Assembly: GCA_900549155.1 (NCBI GenBank)
Contig: URNF01000082.1
Span: 1 to 9,453, forward strand
Reading direction: 5' to 3'
Length of the DNA stretch: 9,453 nt
From: an uncultured Oscillospiraceae bacterium
GTDB taxonomy: Bacteria > Bacillota > Clostridia > Oscillospirales > Acutalibacteraceae
The stretch's first letter is position 1, and each line of letters begins with the position of its first letter. Positions 1-5,900 of the stretch are shown in pieces. The position numbers and the translations under genes are program-made. The notes under the pieces are model-generated. The model saw only the letters and a program-made list of their open reading frames with translations. It made no database searches and was not told where the DNA came from.

Positions 1-190
1 CCACACTCTACTCCAAACATCAACAGTTTTCGGCAGAAAAATACTGCGATTTCAGCATTTATCAACTTTTTGTTGCAAGTTTTAATTTCCTCCTTGCTTT
101 TTCGTAATTCCCTTATCTTTGTCTACTGCGGTGCAAATTTTGACTGCAATTATTTTTATAAATACAGATGCTTGAGTTGACGCATAAACA
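1..190. other. Left edge, no convincing gene
   Basis: I see no gene I can defend here. On the minus strand one frame stays open from about position 125 to the left edge and reads plausibly (fragments such as IRELRKSKEEIK and FFCRKLLMFGVEC). An AGGAGG-like site sits at 89-95. However, no ATG, GTG or TTG lies at a suitable distance from that site in this frame: the only in-frame codon near it is ATT two bases away, and the first TTG is over 20 bases downstream. It may be the decayed or partial start of a gene running out of the window, or chance. The stretch is AT-rich compared with the right half. Confidence 0.25.
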
Positions 191-228
191 AAAATCGCTC
201 CCAAGAATTGATCTTGGGAGCAATTTTT
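191..228 (-). terminator. Rho-independent terminator after the HNH/small-protein pair
   Basis: A perfect 10-bp stem (197-206 with 212-221, GCTCCCAAGA/TCTTGGGAGC) has a 5-nt loop. It extends through one mismatch into an A/T base (191-195 with 223-227). Read on the minus strand the stem is followed by a T-rich run (GATTTTTGTTT), so it ends transcription coming from the 52-aa gene 24 nt upstream. Read on the plus strand it is followed by AATTTTTC, so it could work in both directions. Confidence 0.8.
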
Positions 229-251
229 CACACAGTGTTTATTCATCAATC

Positions 252-410
252 TTATTCATTCCGGCGGCGTTCTTCTTCGGCTTCCTCCTCTTCACGGCGA
301 TACTCACTGTCGTCCCAGTTATACACATATTCGCCTTGGTCGATGCTGAAACCGTCTCTTTCGATATTTTCATATTCGCCGGAATCATAGTTGAAACAAT
401 ACTTCGACAT
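252..410 (-). CDS. Small acidic protein, 52 aa, unknown function
   Basis: I do not recognise this gene. It begins ATG at 410 with GGGAGG five bases upstream and ends TAA at 252-254. The product starts MSKYCFNYDSGEYENIERDG, has an aromatic/acidic centre (GEYVYNWDDSEY) and ends in a tail made almost entirely of Glu and Arg (RREEEEAEEERRRNE), probably helical. No signal peptide or membrane segment is visible. The start lies 13 nt after the stop of the HNH gene on the same strand, and a terminator follows, so the two are very likely one operon and perhaps functional partners. Both proteins begin MSKY. The tail could be a protein-binding or DNA-mimic segment, but that is speculation. The clean ribosome site, tight spacing and terminator support real translation. 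Confidence 0.72.
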   Translation of the reverse strand: MSKYCFNYDSGEYENIERDGFSIDQGEYVYNWDDSEYRREEEEAEEERRRNE

Positions 411-423
411 ACGAGCCTCCCAT

Positions 424-735
424 TTACAGCTTGATGATCTCGTAATCCGTGCGTGTGCCCTTTATGCGATCTGCGCGAAACAGCTGGCTGTTTGTTTTCC
501 AATGCGGGAATTTATCCGCTTTTTCTGCGTTGGTATCACGATGGCAAATGACGATATTTCCTGCAACATCACTGCCGCCGAGCGACAGCGGACGGATGTG
601 GTCAAGTGTCGGATGATAGGCGCTGTGCGGATCTCCACAGGCGGACTTCCGCATTTCGCGACCGGCATAGTCGAAAACGGTTTCACGGTTCCCGAAAACC
701 TTGTTCCATACTTTGACCGTTTTGTACTTTGACAT
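424..735 (-). CDS. HNH endonuclease family protein, 103 aa
   Basis: This is a small single-domain HNH nuclease. The start chosen is ATG at 735 (MSKYKTVKVW), because AAGGAGGG lies 8 nt before it; an in-frame ATG at 768 has no such site. The fold signature is clear: the catalytic DH pair at residues 45-46 in TLDHIRPLSLGGSD, the conserved Asn at 60, then the CHRDTNAEKAD segment with His65, Asn69 and Lys72, matching the HNH pattern DHI-P-GG-N-N-K. The first Cys (33) and Cys64 could help structure. HNH domains cut DNA using one metal ion; here the target is unknown. Such free-standing small HNH proteins are common in phages and integrative elements, fitting its position near a tRNA integration scar. 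It is the first gene of a two-gene unit with the 52-aa protein. A restriction, homing or defence role cannot be told apart from sequence. Confidence 0.85.
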   Translation of the reverse strand: MSKYKTVKVWNKVFGNRETVFDYAGREMRKSACGDPHSAYHPTLDHIRPLSLGGSDVAGNIVICHRDTNAEKADKFPHWKTNSQLFRADRIKGTRTDYEIIKL

Positions 736-766
736 TTTGATGCCCTCCTTTATAAGTGATATACAC

Positions 767-775
767 ATTATCGCA
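767..775 (-). promoter_or_regulatory. Possible extended -10 promoter for the HNH gene
   Basis: On the minus strand TGC-GATAAT gives an extended -10 element about 32 nt before the HNH start codon. No good -35 hexamer is found 17 nt further up. The 13-nt palindrome at 797-809 lies just upstream of where a -35 would be. Because the XRE gene ends in a terminator, a separate promoter is needed here, but its exact location is tentative. Confidence 0.35.
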
Positions 776-796
776 CATAAAAGAGGATCGCACTAT

Positions 797-809
797 GAAC
801 CGTCGGTTC
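797..809. promoter_or_regulatory. Perfect palindrome GAACCGTCGGTTC, candidate operator
   Basis: Two 6-bp arms flank a single central base. It sits between the XRE terminator and the HNH start, just upstream of the candidate HNH promoter, a usual place for a regulator site. The adjacent XRE-type protein is the natural candidate to bind it, by inference only. Confidence 0.4.
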
Positions 810-860
810 AAAAAACAGCATCCCTGTGGGCCCGTTCACCCGTAGGGACGCTGTTTTTTT
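810..860 (-). terminator. Terminator hairpin at the end of the XRE gene
   Basis: A long imperfect hairpin pairs 810-830 with 839-859 around an 8-nt loop. Both sides of the base are runs of A/T (AAAAAACAGC with GCTGTTTTTT). On the minus strand the arm ends in TTTTTT and begins at the TGA stop codon of the XRE gene (860-862). On the plus strand it also ends in seven T, so it may terminate both ways. Three positions are not Watson-Crick pairs: read on the plus strand two are G-U wobbles and one is an A-C mismatch. Confidence 0.75.
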
Positions 861-1054
861 CAAAGACTCTCGGCAATTTTTTGAAACAGCAAAAGTCTTT
901 TGGCCGACGGCGTTCTTTGGCCGGAGCAATAATAGGCGACCGAGCGGGGCGTAACACCTAAACGCGTCGCCCACTCTTCCTGCGAAAGACCCGATTTGTC
1001 CACTATGCTCCGAAAATAGTCTGCCATCTCATAATCGATTTTTCGATTACTCAT
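860..1054 (-). CDS. Small XRE-like helix-turn-helix protein, 64 aa
   Basis: This is a DNA-binding protein consisting of little more than one Cro/C1-type HTH domain. The start is ATG at 1054 (MSNRKIDYEM), with AAGGAGG nine bases upstream; the in-frame ATG at 1081 has no ribosome site. The HTH runs about residues 12-60: SGLSQEEWATRLGVTPRSVA gives the two helices, with the usual Gln-Glu and a recognition helix around TPRSVAYYCSGQRTPS, then a closing helix AKRLLLFQKIAESL. There is no second domain for ligand binding or oligomerisation, as in phage Cro-like or toxin-antitoxin repressors. It lies downstream of the DUF4238 gene on the same strand, with its own likely promoter in the 87-nt gap, and is followed by a terminator. 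It probably regulates itself and neighbours in this element; targets are inferred, not shown. Confidence 0.82.
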   Translation of the reverse strand: MSNRKIDYEMADYFRSIVDKSGLSQEEWATRLGVTPRSVAYYCSGQRTPSAKRLLLFQKIAESL

Positions 1055-1117
1055 ATTCGCAAACCTCCTTTGCATAGACAACGCAGTGCTCCGAAGGTTT
1101 TTTAAATATGTAATATC

Positions 1118-1145
1118 AGTATATCCTATTTCCTAAAAAAATCAA
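1118..1145 (-). promoter_or_regulatory. Promoter for the XRE gene, overlapping the DUF4238 stop
   Basis: On the minus strand TTGATT (1140-1145) and TATACT (1118-1123) are separated by 16 nt. The -35 overlaps the TGA stop of the DUF4238 gene (1142-1144). The start site would fall near 1111, leaving a leader of about 57 nt. The minus-strand 9-mer AACCTTCGG at 1091-1099 lies in this leader and resembles part of the palindrome at 797-809. Confidence 0.5.
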
Positions 1146-2320
1146 TAGGGAAAAATCAATTTGCAGGAATATCGCTTTTCGATAATTCTGTAAAGTGGTG
1201 TATAATCTACTCGCGGCGTATACGGCGGATCGTTAAGCAGTTTATACTTGATTATACTGCCGAATGCACTGTCGAGTGAGGAAAAGCCCAGATATTCGTT
1301 GATCCTGTCCATAAAAAGCGCATTACAATACTGTATTTCATCGGAAGCTAGTTTCTTTATATCATAAATGTATTGATCGTTTTCCGAATAAACGCCGCTG
1401 TTTTGTTCACCTTTCGTTGCTTCATAATAATTGTGGTTTGGCTCAAAAAGACTTTCGTTGGGGATCACCGTCAGCTCCGTCAAAGGCACACACGACACCC
1501 CGGATTTCATTCCTGCATATCTGAATTTATAGAACGGATTGATGAGCACGATCATTCTCTTAGCCGAAATCGGAAACATCATGAAGTTTTCACTGAAATG
1601 TGTGAGCGACTTTTTTAAACTTGCAATTACATCTTTTTCTTCATCGTTTGTCGTGCGGTTTAATATGTCTGTCAGCCACGAGAGCTTTTTATCATTATGT
1701 CTTGTGATGCCGTCCCAGCCTTTTTCGTTTTCCGATGTCATACCGATATCGGTAATGACAAATTCATCCCCGCTTTCCGGCGCATCCCAGAAGGCAATAT
1801 ATCCGCTGTTAACAATGATTGCCCAACGGTATGCCGGATAGGTTTTATTGGAATTTTGCAGAATAGATGCAGGTGTACCGTCGGAATCCAAAACAGTATT
1901 AACGGTCCGCATCCAATATTCATACGGCGTTTCGCCTTCGATACGGCGTTCTTTAAAGTCGGGAGCAAAAGAATTCTTCATTTGCCGTTCTTTTTGCAGC
2001 CATTCTTTATTTTGCATAGTCCGCAATTCTGAAACAAGCAGAAATTTTTTGACCTGTAATAGCTGCATACGGTTCAGAGAAACCGTATGGTCGGCTTTTA
2101 GCAGTATATTGGCAAGCAGGTTGCCGAATTGCGATTCGACTTTTGTATTCAGTGCTCTTTCAGTGTTGTGGTCATAAAGAGCGTTTTGCGCAAAGGCATG
2201 CTCGGGGGCAATATTCTCGCGCAGCTCGCCGGTTTTTATGTTGTAGGTACAAAGCCTATTACTGAATTTCCGCAAAACCAACCGCGGAACATAATGACTG
2301 GAAAAACTGCCGTTTGGCAT
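1142..2320 (-). CDS. DUF4238 domain-containing protein, 392 aa
   Basis: The function is unknown. The N-terminus SSHYVPRLVLRKFS (residues 7-20) matches the hallmark of the DUF4238 family, usually written HHYVPQFYLRNF. This is followed by LCTYNIKTGEL, the common tool-like strand pair, and a central EFVITDIGM (family form FITSDNPV) near residues 187-195. MMFPISAKRMIVLINP (about 246-261) and a late helix with QYCNALFMDRINEYLG also fit the family layout. The length is near the upper range I associate with it. There is no signal peptide or membrane segment, so it is likely cytoplasmic. The start ATG at 2320 has GGAGGG seven bases upstream, and a promoter is visible at 2353-2381. It is the gene closest to the tRNA-Pro scar and is distinctly AT-rich (1321-1380 holds 17 G+C in 60). 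No catalytic motif can be named. A cargo or defence role is only suggested by location. Confidence 0.85.
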   Translation of the reverse strand: MPNGSFSSHYVPRLVLRKFSNRLCTYNIKTGELRENIAPEHAFAQNALYDHNTERALNTKVESQFGNLLANILLKADHTVSLNRMQLLQVKKFLLVSELRTMQNKEWLQKERQMKNSFAPDFKERRIEGETPYEYWMRTVNTVLDSDGTPASILQNSNKTYPAYRWAIIVNSGYIAFWDAPESGDEFVITDIGMTSENEKGWDGITRHNDKKLSWLTDILNRTTNDEEKDVIASLKKSLTHFSENFMMFPISAKRMIVLINPFYKFRYAGMKSGVSCVPLTELTVIPNESLFEPNHNYYEATKGEQNSGVYSENDQYIYDIKKLASDEIQYCNALFMDRINEYLGFSSLDSAFGSIIKYKLLNDPPYTPRVDYTPLYRIIEKRYSCKLIFPY

Positions 2321-2352
2321 AAACTTCCCTCCAAAACGGTTTCATTGATAAT

Positions 2353-2383
2353 ATAATACACCATATTTGGTTGCTGCGCAACC
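2353..2383 (-). promoter_or_regulatory. DUF4238 promoter with palindrome over the -35
   Basis: On the minus strand TTGCGC (2376-2381), 17 nt, then TATTAT (2353-2358), followed by a leader of about 25 nt to the ATG at 2320. The -35 lies inside a perfect inverted repeat GGTTGC-TGC-GCAACC (2369-2383). Overlap of a palindrome with the -35 suggests a repressor site. Confidence 0.6.
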
Positions 2384-2411
2384 GGCGGCTAATAGTCTGC
2401 ACAAAATTAAC

Positions 2412-2440
2412 TTAAACAGGCTGTTGTTCAGAGTTATAAT
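2412..2440 (+). promoter_or_regulatory. Possible rightward promoter near the element end
   Basis: A perfect TATAAT (2435-2440) follows a weak TTAAAC (2412-2417) at 17-nt spacing. It would fire toward the tRNA scar, where no convincing protein gene exists before the terminator at 2697-2742. A short RNA or chance are both possible. Confidence 0.3.
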
Positions 2441-2448
2441 AACCGTAT

Positions 2449-2484
2449 AAAAAGCAATCGCCTCTCGAGTAAATGCGAGAGGCG
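2449..2484 (-). terminator. Hairpin, possible leftward terminator
   Basis: A perfect 9-bp GC-rich stem (2459-2467 CGCCTCTCG with 2476-2484) has an 8-nt loop. On the minus strand it is followed by ATTGC and then five T. The T run is set off from the stem, so termination may be weak. It would shield the DUF4238 promoter from leftward read-through. On the plus strand no T run follows. Confidence 0.45.
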
Positions 2485-2650
2485 TGTAGTGTGTATTATT
2501 CTGCGGAAATCCCTGTTGACCACATAACAGACCACCTGCCGTTTTGGAGCACTCGGAAACAGTGGACTGGGGAGTGGCGAAGAGCGCGGTTTTCCGAGCG
2601 GAAAGGGGCGGAAAAAGCTATTTTTAGCGAAAATTGCCCTTATAGGTCCG
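2485..2650. repeat. Non-coding element end with short repeats
   Basis: No gene is supported here: open frames cross it on both strands without ribosome sites, and they continue through the tRNA fragment and terminator. It contains an 8-bp inverted repeat CTCGGAAA/TTTCCGAG (2552-2559 and 2591-2598), a direct repeat GCGGAAA (2598-2604 and 2608-2614), and a small hairpin GCTATTTTTAGC (2617-2628). Short repeats next to an attachment core are where integrase arm sites or excision-factor sites are usually found; assigning these is inference. Confidence 0.4.
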
Positions 2651-2695
2651 TTTGGGACCAAGAGGCACGGAGTTCGAGTCTCCGCACTTCGACCA
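2651..2695 (+). other. tRNA-Pro(UGG) 3' fragment, integration attachment site
   Basis: The sequence fits the 3' part of a tRNA base by base: anticodon loop TTTGGGA (2651-2657, anticodon TGG followed by G37), 3' anticodon stem CCAAG, variable AGGCA, T arm CGGAG-TTCGAGT-CTCCG (2668-2684), 3' acceptor strand CACTTCG, discriminator A and encoded CCA (2693-2695). The needed partners are absent upstream: no CTTGG before the loop, no D arm, and no CGAAGTG acceptor strand at the expected distance. It is therefore not a working tRNA but a duplicated 3' end, the form left by integration with crossover in or near the anticodon loop. The native terminator follows at once. Confidence 0.85.
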
Positions 2696-2696
2696 T

Positions 2697-2742
2697 AAAA
2701 AGACCGCAAGCAGAGATTTTCTCTGCTTGCGGTCTTTTTTTT
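2697..2742 (+). terminator. Strong Rho-independent terminator of the original tRNA-Pro gene
   Basis: A perfect 16-bp stem (2701-2716 with 2720-2735, AGACCGCAAGCAGAGA and its complement) has a 3-nt loop, extends by A-T pairs at the base, and ends in eight T (2735-2742). It starts just after the CCA. It was presumably the terminator of the intact tRNA gene before integration, and it now insulates the large gene from the element. Confidence 0.92.
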
Positions 2743-2841
2743 GTGTAGTACACATGTTGGTGTCGGGGTGGGGCGGTATGACGGGGCGGTCGGTTTTTTG
2801 CTGCATTTCGCGCCGAAAAAATAACATTTCGCGAAGAGGGC

Positions 2842-2870
2842 GGTTCTTTCTTCTTACTTTAGTATATAAT
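2842..2870 (+). promoter_or_regulatory. Promoter of the large surface-protein gene
   Basis: A perfect TATAAT at 2865-2870 lies about 97 nt before the ATG. At 17-nt spacing the -35 is poor (GGTTCT, 2842-2847) and is followed by a pyrimidine-rich spacer, so activation by another factor is possible. Transcription would begin near 2877. Between the terminator at 2742 and this promoter I see no gene. Confidence 0.55.
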
Positions 2871-2877
2871 GAGCATA

Positions 2878-2906
2878 CTGCCGCGATGCTGTGTATGCAG
2901 CGGCGG
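2878..2906 (+). promoter_or_regulatory. 5'-end hairpin in the leader of the surface-protein mRNA
   Basis: CTGCCGC (2878-2884) pairs with GCGGCGG (2900-2906, one U-G). There is a GA bulge, then an inner TGC/GCA stem and a 7-nt loop. If the start site is near 2877 the mRNA begins with this stem, a form known to protect transcripts from 5'-dependent decay. A second inverted repeat, GCATAC/GTATGC (2873-2878, 2893-2898), crosses it at DNA level. Confidence 0.4.
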
Positions 2907-2966
2907 GGGCTTTAGGGAAGTGAAATTTGGTTTTTGCTGTCATCGGACAACGGAACGGAGGACAAA

Positions 2967-5900
2967 ATGAAAAAGCGGTTGTTGAGCATCGTATTATCCC
3001 TTGTGATGATACTGGGGCTTATGCCTGCGGGCGTCTTTGCCGCGTCTGCTGCCACCGTGCACACGCACTGTGTCTGCGGCAAGCGCAGCTGCGGCGACGC
3101 ATCCCACGGTGAAGAGTTGACATGGATTGGGATCTCCTCTTTGAGCGAAATCGAAACATCCGGCAACTATTATCTGACGAAGAGCATCGAGATTAATGAA
3201 AGGTGGTGGGTGCCATCTAAAGACATCACGCTCTGCCTGAACGGCTATTCCATCAGATGCCGGAACAGCAGGGAGGGGGACACCCGATACTCAGCCATTC
3301 TGAATTGCGGGAACCTCACCATAACCGATTGCGATGTCTCGGGCAGCATTACATATTATAATCCCAATCATCCGGGCGTTATCATTTATAACCTCGCCAG
3401 CATTAACTTTTGGAACGGTTCCATCTCCGGCAACGACACCGGTCTCGGCGTGTTCAACGGCGGAACCTTCAATATGTACGGCGGCAGAATCCGGAACAAC
3501 ACGGAACCCGATGCGTACAGAGGCGGCGGCGTACTCAACGGCAAAGGCGTAACAGACGATACCACCACCTTCAATATGTACGGCGGCGAAATCACCGGCA
3601 ATACCGCTACCGGCAAAAACAGCGGCGGCGGTGTGTATAACCGGTCGTCGGCAACCTTCAACATATACGGCGGCAGCATCACGGACAACACCGCCACCGG
3701 CGACAGCAGCGTCGGCGGTGTGTACAACTTCGGGACATTGAATCTTTCCGGCGCACCGACTGTCACCGACAACAGTGTCGGGAATGTCTATCTGCACAGA
3801 AATACTGCCGTCACCGTCGTGGGCGACGGCTTGGATGCTGCCGCGAGCGTCGGCATCACGGCCGCGCTCGGCAAAACCGTCGTGAACGGCACGACGAACA
3901 CCACCGGTCTTTTCTGCGACAATGCGAGCTATGACCTGGTGAGCGACGGCGAGGGCGGCTTGAAGCTCGCTTTCCACGCCGATCACCGTCTCTGCGGCGA
4001 GGCCGAGTGCAACGACGCCGACCACGGCAATGTGCGCCAGTGGAAAGGGATTACCGCTTTGACCGAAATTAAGGGTGCGGGCAACTATTATCTCAAGCAG
4101 GACATCACGTTGTCCGGCACCTGGGCGTGCACCTATGACGGCGTGAACCTTTGTCTCAACGGCAAGACCATCACCGGGAAAAACGGCAGCGATGCCATCT
4201 GCATCAACCGCGGCGGACGCCTTGCCGTCACCGACTGTCAGTCGGGCGGCAAGATCACGCATAATGCCGGCAAAAAAGGTCTTGGCATTTTTGTTGACAG
4301 CGGCGGCACCTGCACCCTCTGGAACGGCAACATCACGGGCAACACCGACGATCTGGGCGGCGGCGTGTGCACTGCCGGCGGCAGCAGGTTCACCATGATC
4401 GGCGGCAGCATCACGAACAATACCGGCAACGACGGCGGCGGTCTGCACAGCGAGGGCACGACCGAGGTGGTCGGCGGTCTCATCACGGGCAACACTGCCA
4501 CCTATGGCGGCGGTGGCTTGGATTTCCGCGCGGGCACTTTCACCCTGTCCGGCACGGTGGTCATCAGCGGCAACACCGCCAAATACGGCGGCGGTGTGTA
4601 TATCAACCGTTACGCCGATGAGGATGCGTTCACCATGACCGGCGGCAGCATCACCGATAACACTGCCGACGAGTTTGGCGGCGGCGTGTATAACTATGAC
4701 GGCACATTCAACCTGAACGGCGGCAGCATCACCGCTAACCGCGCCAAAGAGGGCGGCGGCGTGTTCCTTCTCAGTTCGGACGGCTCATTCAAGATGACCG
4801 GCGGCAGTATCGCCGAAAACACCGCCACTGTCGACGGCGGCGGTGTCTATAACAATAACGCCGCATTCACCATGGAAGGCGGCAGCATCGCCGACAACAC
4901 CGTTGTCCGCGACAGCAGCGTGGCGGATTCCAGCCACGGCGGCGGTGTGTATAACAACTGTAATACCTTCAAAATGACCGGCGGCAGCATCACCGGTAAC
5001 GCTGTCGACGGCGGTGCCAACGACACCAGCTATGGCGGCGGCGTGTATAACCGCAGCGAAGGCACATTTGAGATGTCCGGCACGGCAACCGTCAGCGGCA
5101 ACACTGCCAACTATGGCGGCGGCGTGGTAAACTTCGGCACATTTAAGTTGTCCGACACGGCAACCATCGCGGACAACATCGGCACCCTTGTCCGCATTGC
5201 CGACAGAGGCGGCGGAGGTGTCTTCAATGCTGCCACATTCACCATGACCGGCGGCGAGATCAAAAACAACAAAACCAGCGGCTACGGCGGCGGTGTGTGT
5301 AACGTTTCCACTACGTTCACCATGGAAGGCGGCAGCATCACGGGCAACAGCACCACTGCCGGTACCAGCGGCGGCGGCGTGTTCAACTATTACAGCACGT
5401 TCACCATGTCGGGTGCGAGCGCCATCAACAACAACACTGCCAGCAGCGGCGGCGGTGTGGAAAACGTCCAGGGCACGTTCAACATGAACGGCGGCGAGAT
5501 CAAAAACAACAAAGCCACCGGCGGTTCGGGCGGCGGCGTGTACAATGTGAGAGCATTTGACAGAGTCGACTCCGTATTCAACATGACCGCCGGGACGATC
5601 TCCGGCAACAGTGCGTACGGTTCCGGCGGCGGTGTGTACAGCAACAGTACTGCCAACAGCCCTGCCGCATTCAACATGAGCGGCGGCGAGATCATCGACA
5701 ACACCGCCAGCAGCGACTACAACGGCGGCGGTGTGTGGAACGGCATGAGCACGTTTACCGTCTCCGGCAATGTGAAGATCAGCGGCAATGTCAAGGACGG
5801 AACGATCACGGACGGCGTGCTTGAAGGCGGCACGGCCAACAACGTCTATCTGTACCGTACGGCATACCCCATCACGATCGAGAGCGGCAAGCCGCTGTCC

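Larger units (their letters stand above)
1..2695. mobile_element. Distal end of an integrative element in tRNA-Pro (inferred)
   Basis: The right boundary is the 45-nt tRNA-Pro(UGG) 3' half at 2651-2695. When a tyrosine-recombinase element enters the 3' half of a tRNA gene it restores an intact tRNA at one end and leaves a copy of the 3' half at the other. With the fragment on the plus strand, the element must lie to its left. The contained genes (HNH, small acidic protein, XRE-like regulator, DUF4238) are all on the minus strand and lower in GC than the large gene to the right (17/60 at 1321-1380 against 36/60 at 5041-5100). No integrase is in the window; it and the intact tRNA would be beyond the left edge. 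The left boundary given is only the window edge. Confidence 0.65.

Noticed and set aside
168..434. An 88-aa hydrophobic plus-strand frame
   Set aside because: It passes through the terminator hairpin and lies antisense to the well-supported 52-aa gene; no ribosome site.
2066..2089. 9-bp inverted repeat CATACGGTT/AACCGTATG
   Set aside because: It lies inside the DUF4238 coding sequence with no T run or promoter; most likely chance.
2621..2695. A complete tRNA gene
   Set aside because: Upstream bases cannot form the 5' anticodon stem, D arm or 5' acceptor strand; only the 3' half is present.
2473..2748. A 91-aa plus-strand frame across the attachment region
   Set aside because: It runs straight through the tRNA fragment and the terminator stem, and has no Shine-Dalgarno.
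2934..2966. Upstream TTG start for the giant gene
   Set aside because: It has no ribosome site at a proper distance and would put charged residues before the signal peptide; the ATG at 2967 has GGAGG directly before it.
3291..4448. A 385-codon open frame on the minus strand
   Set aside because: Shadow of the first module and helix; low-complexity Ala/Val/Gly composition and no known motif.
4315..5790. CRISPR array, because of regular short repeats
   Set aside because: Repeats are in frame, imperfect, variable in spacing and encode a protein pattern.
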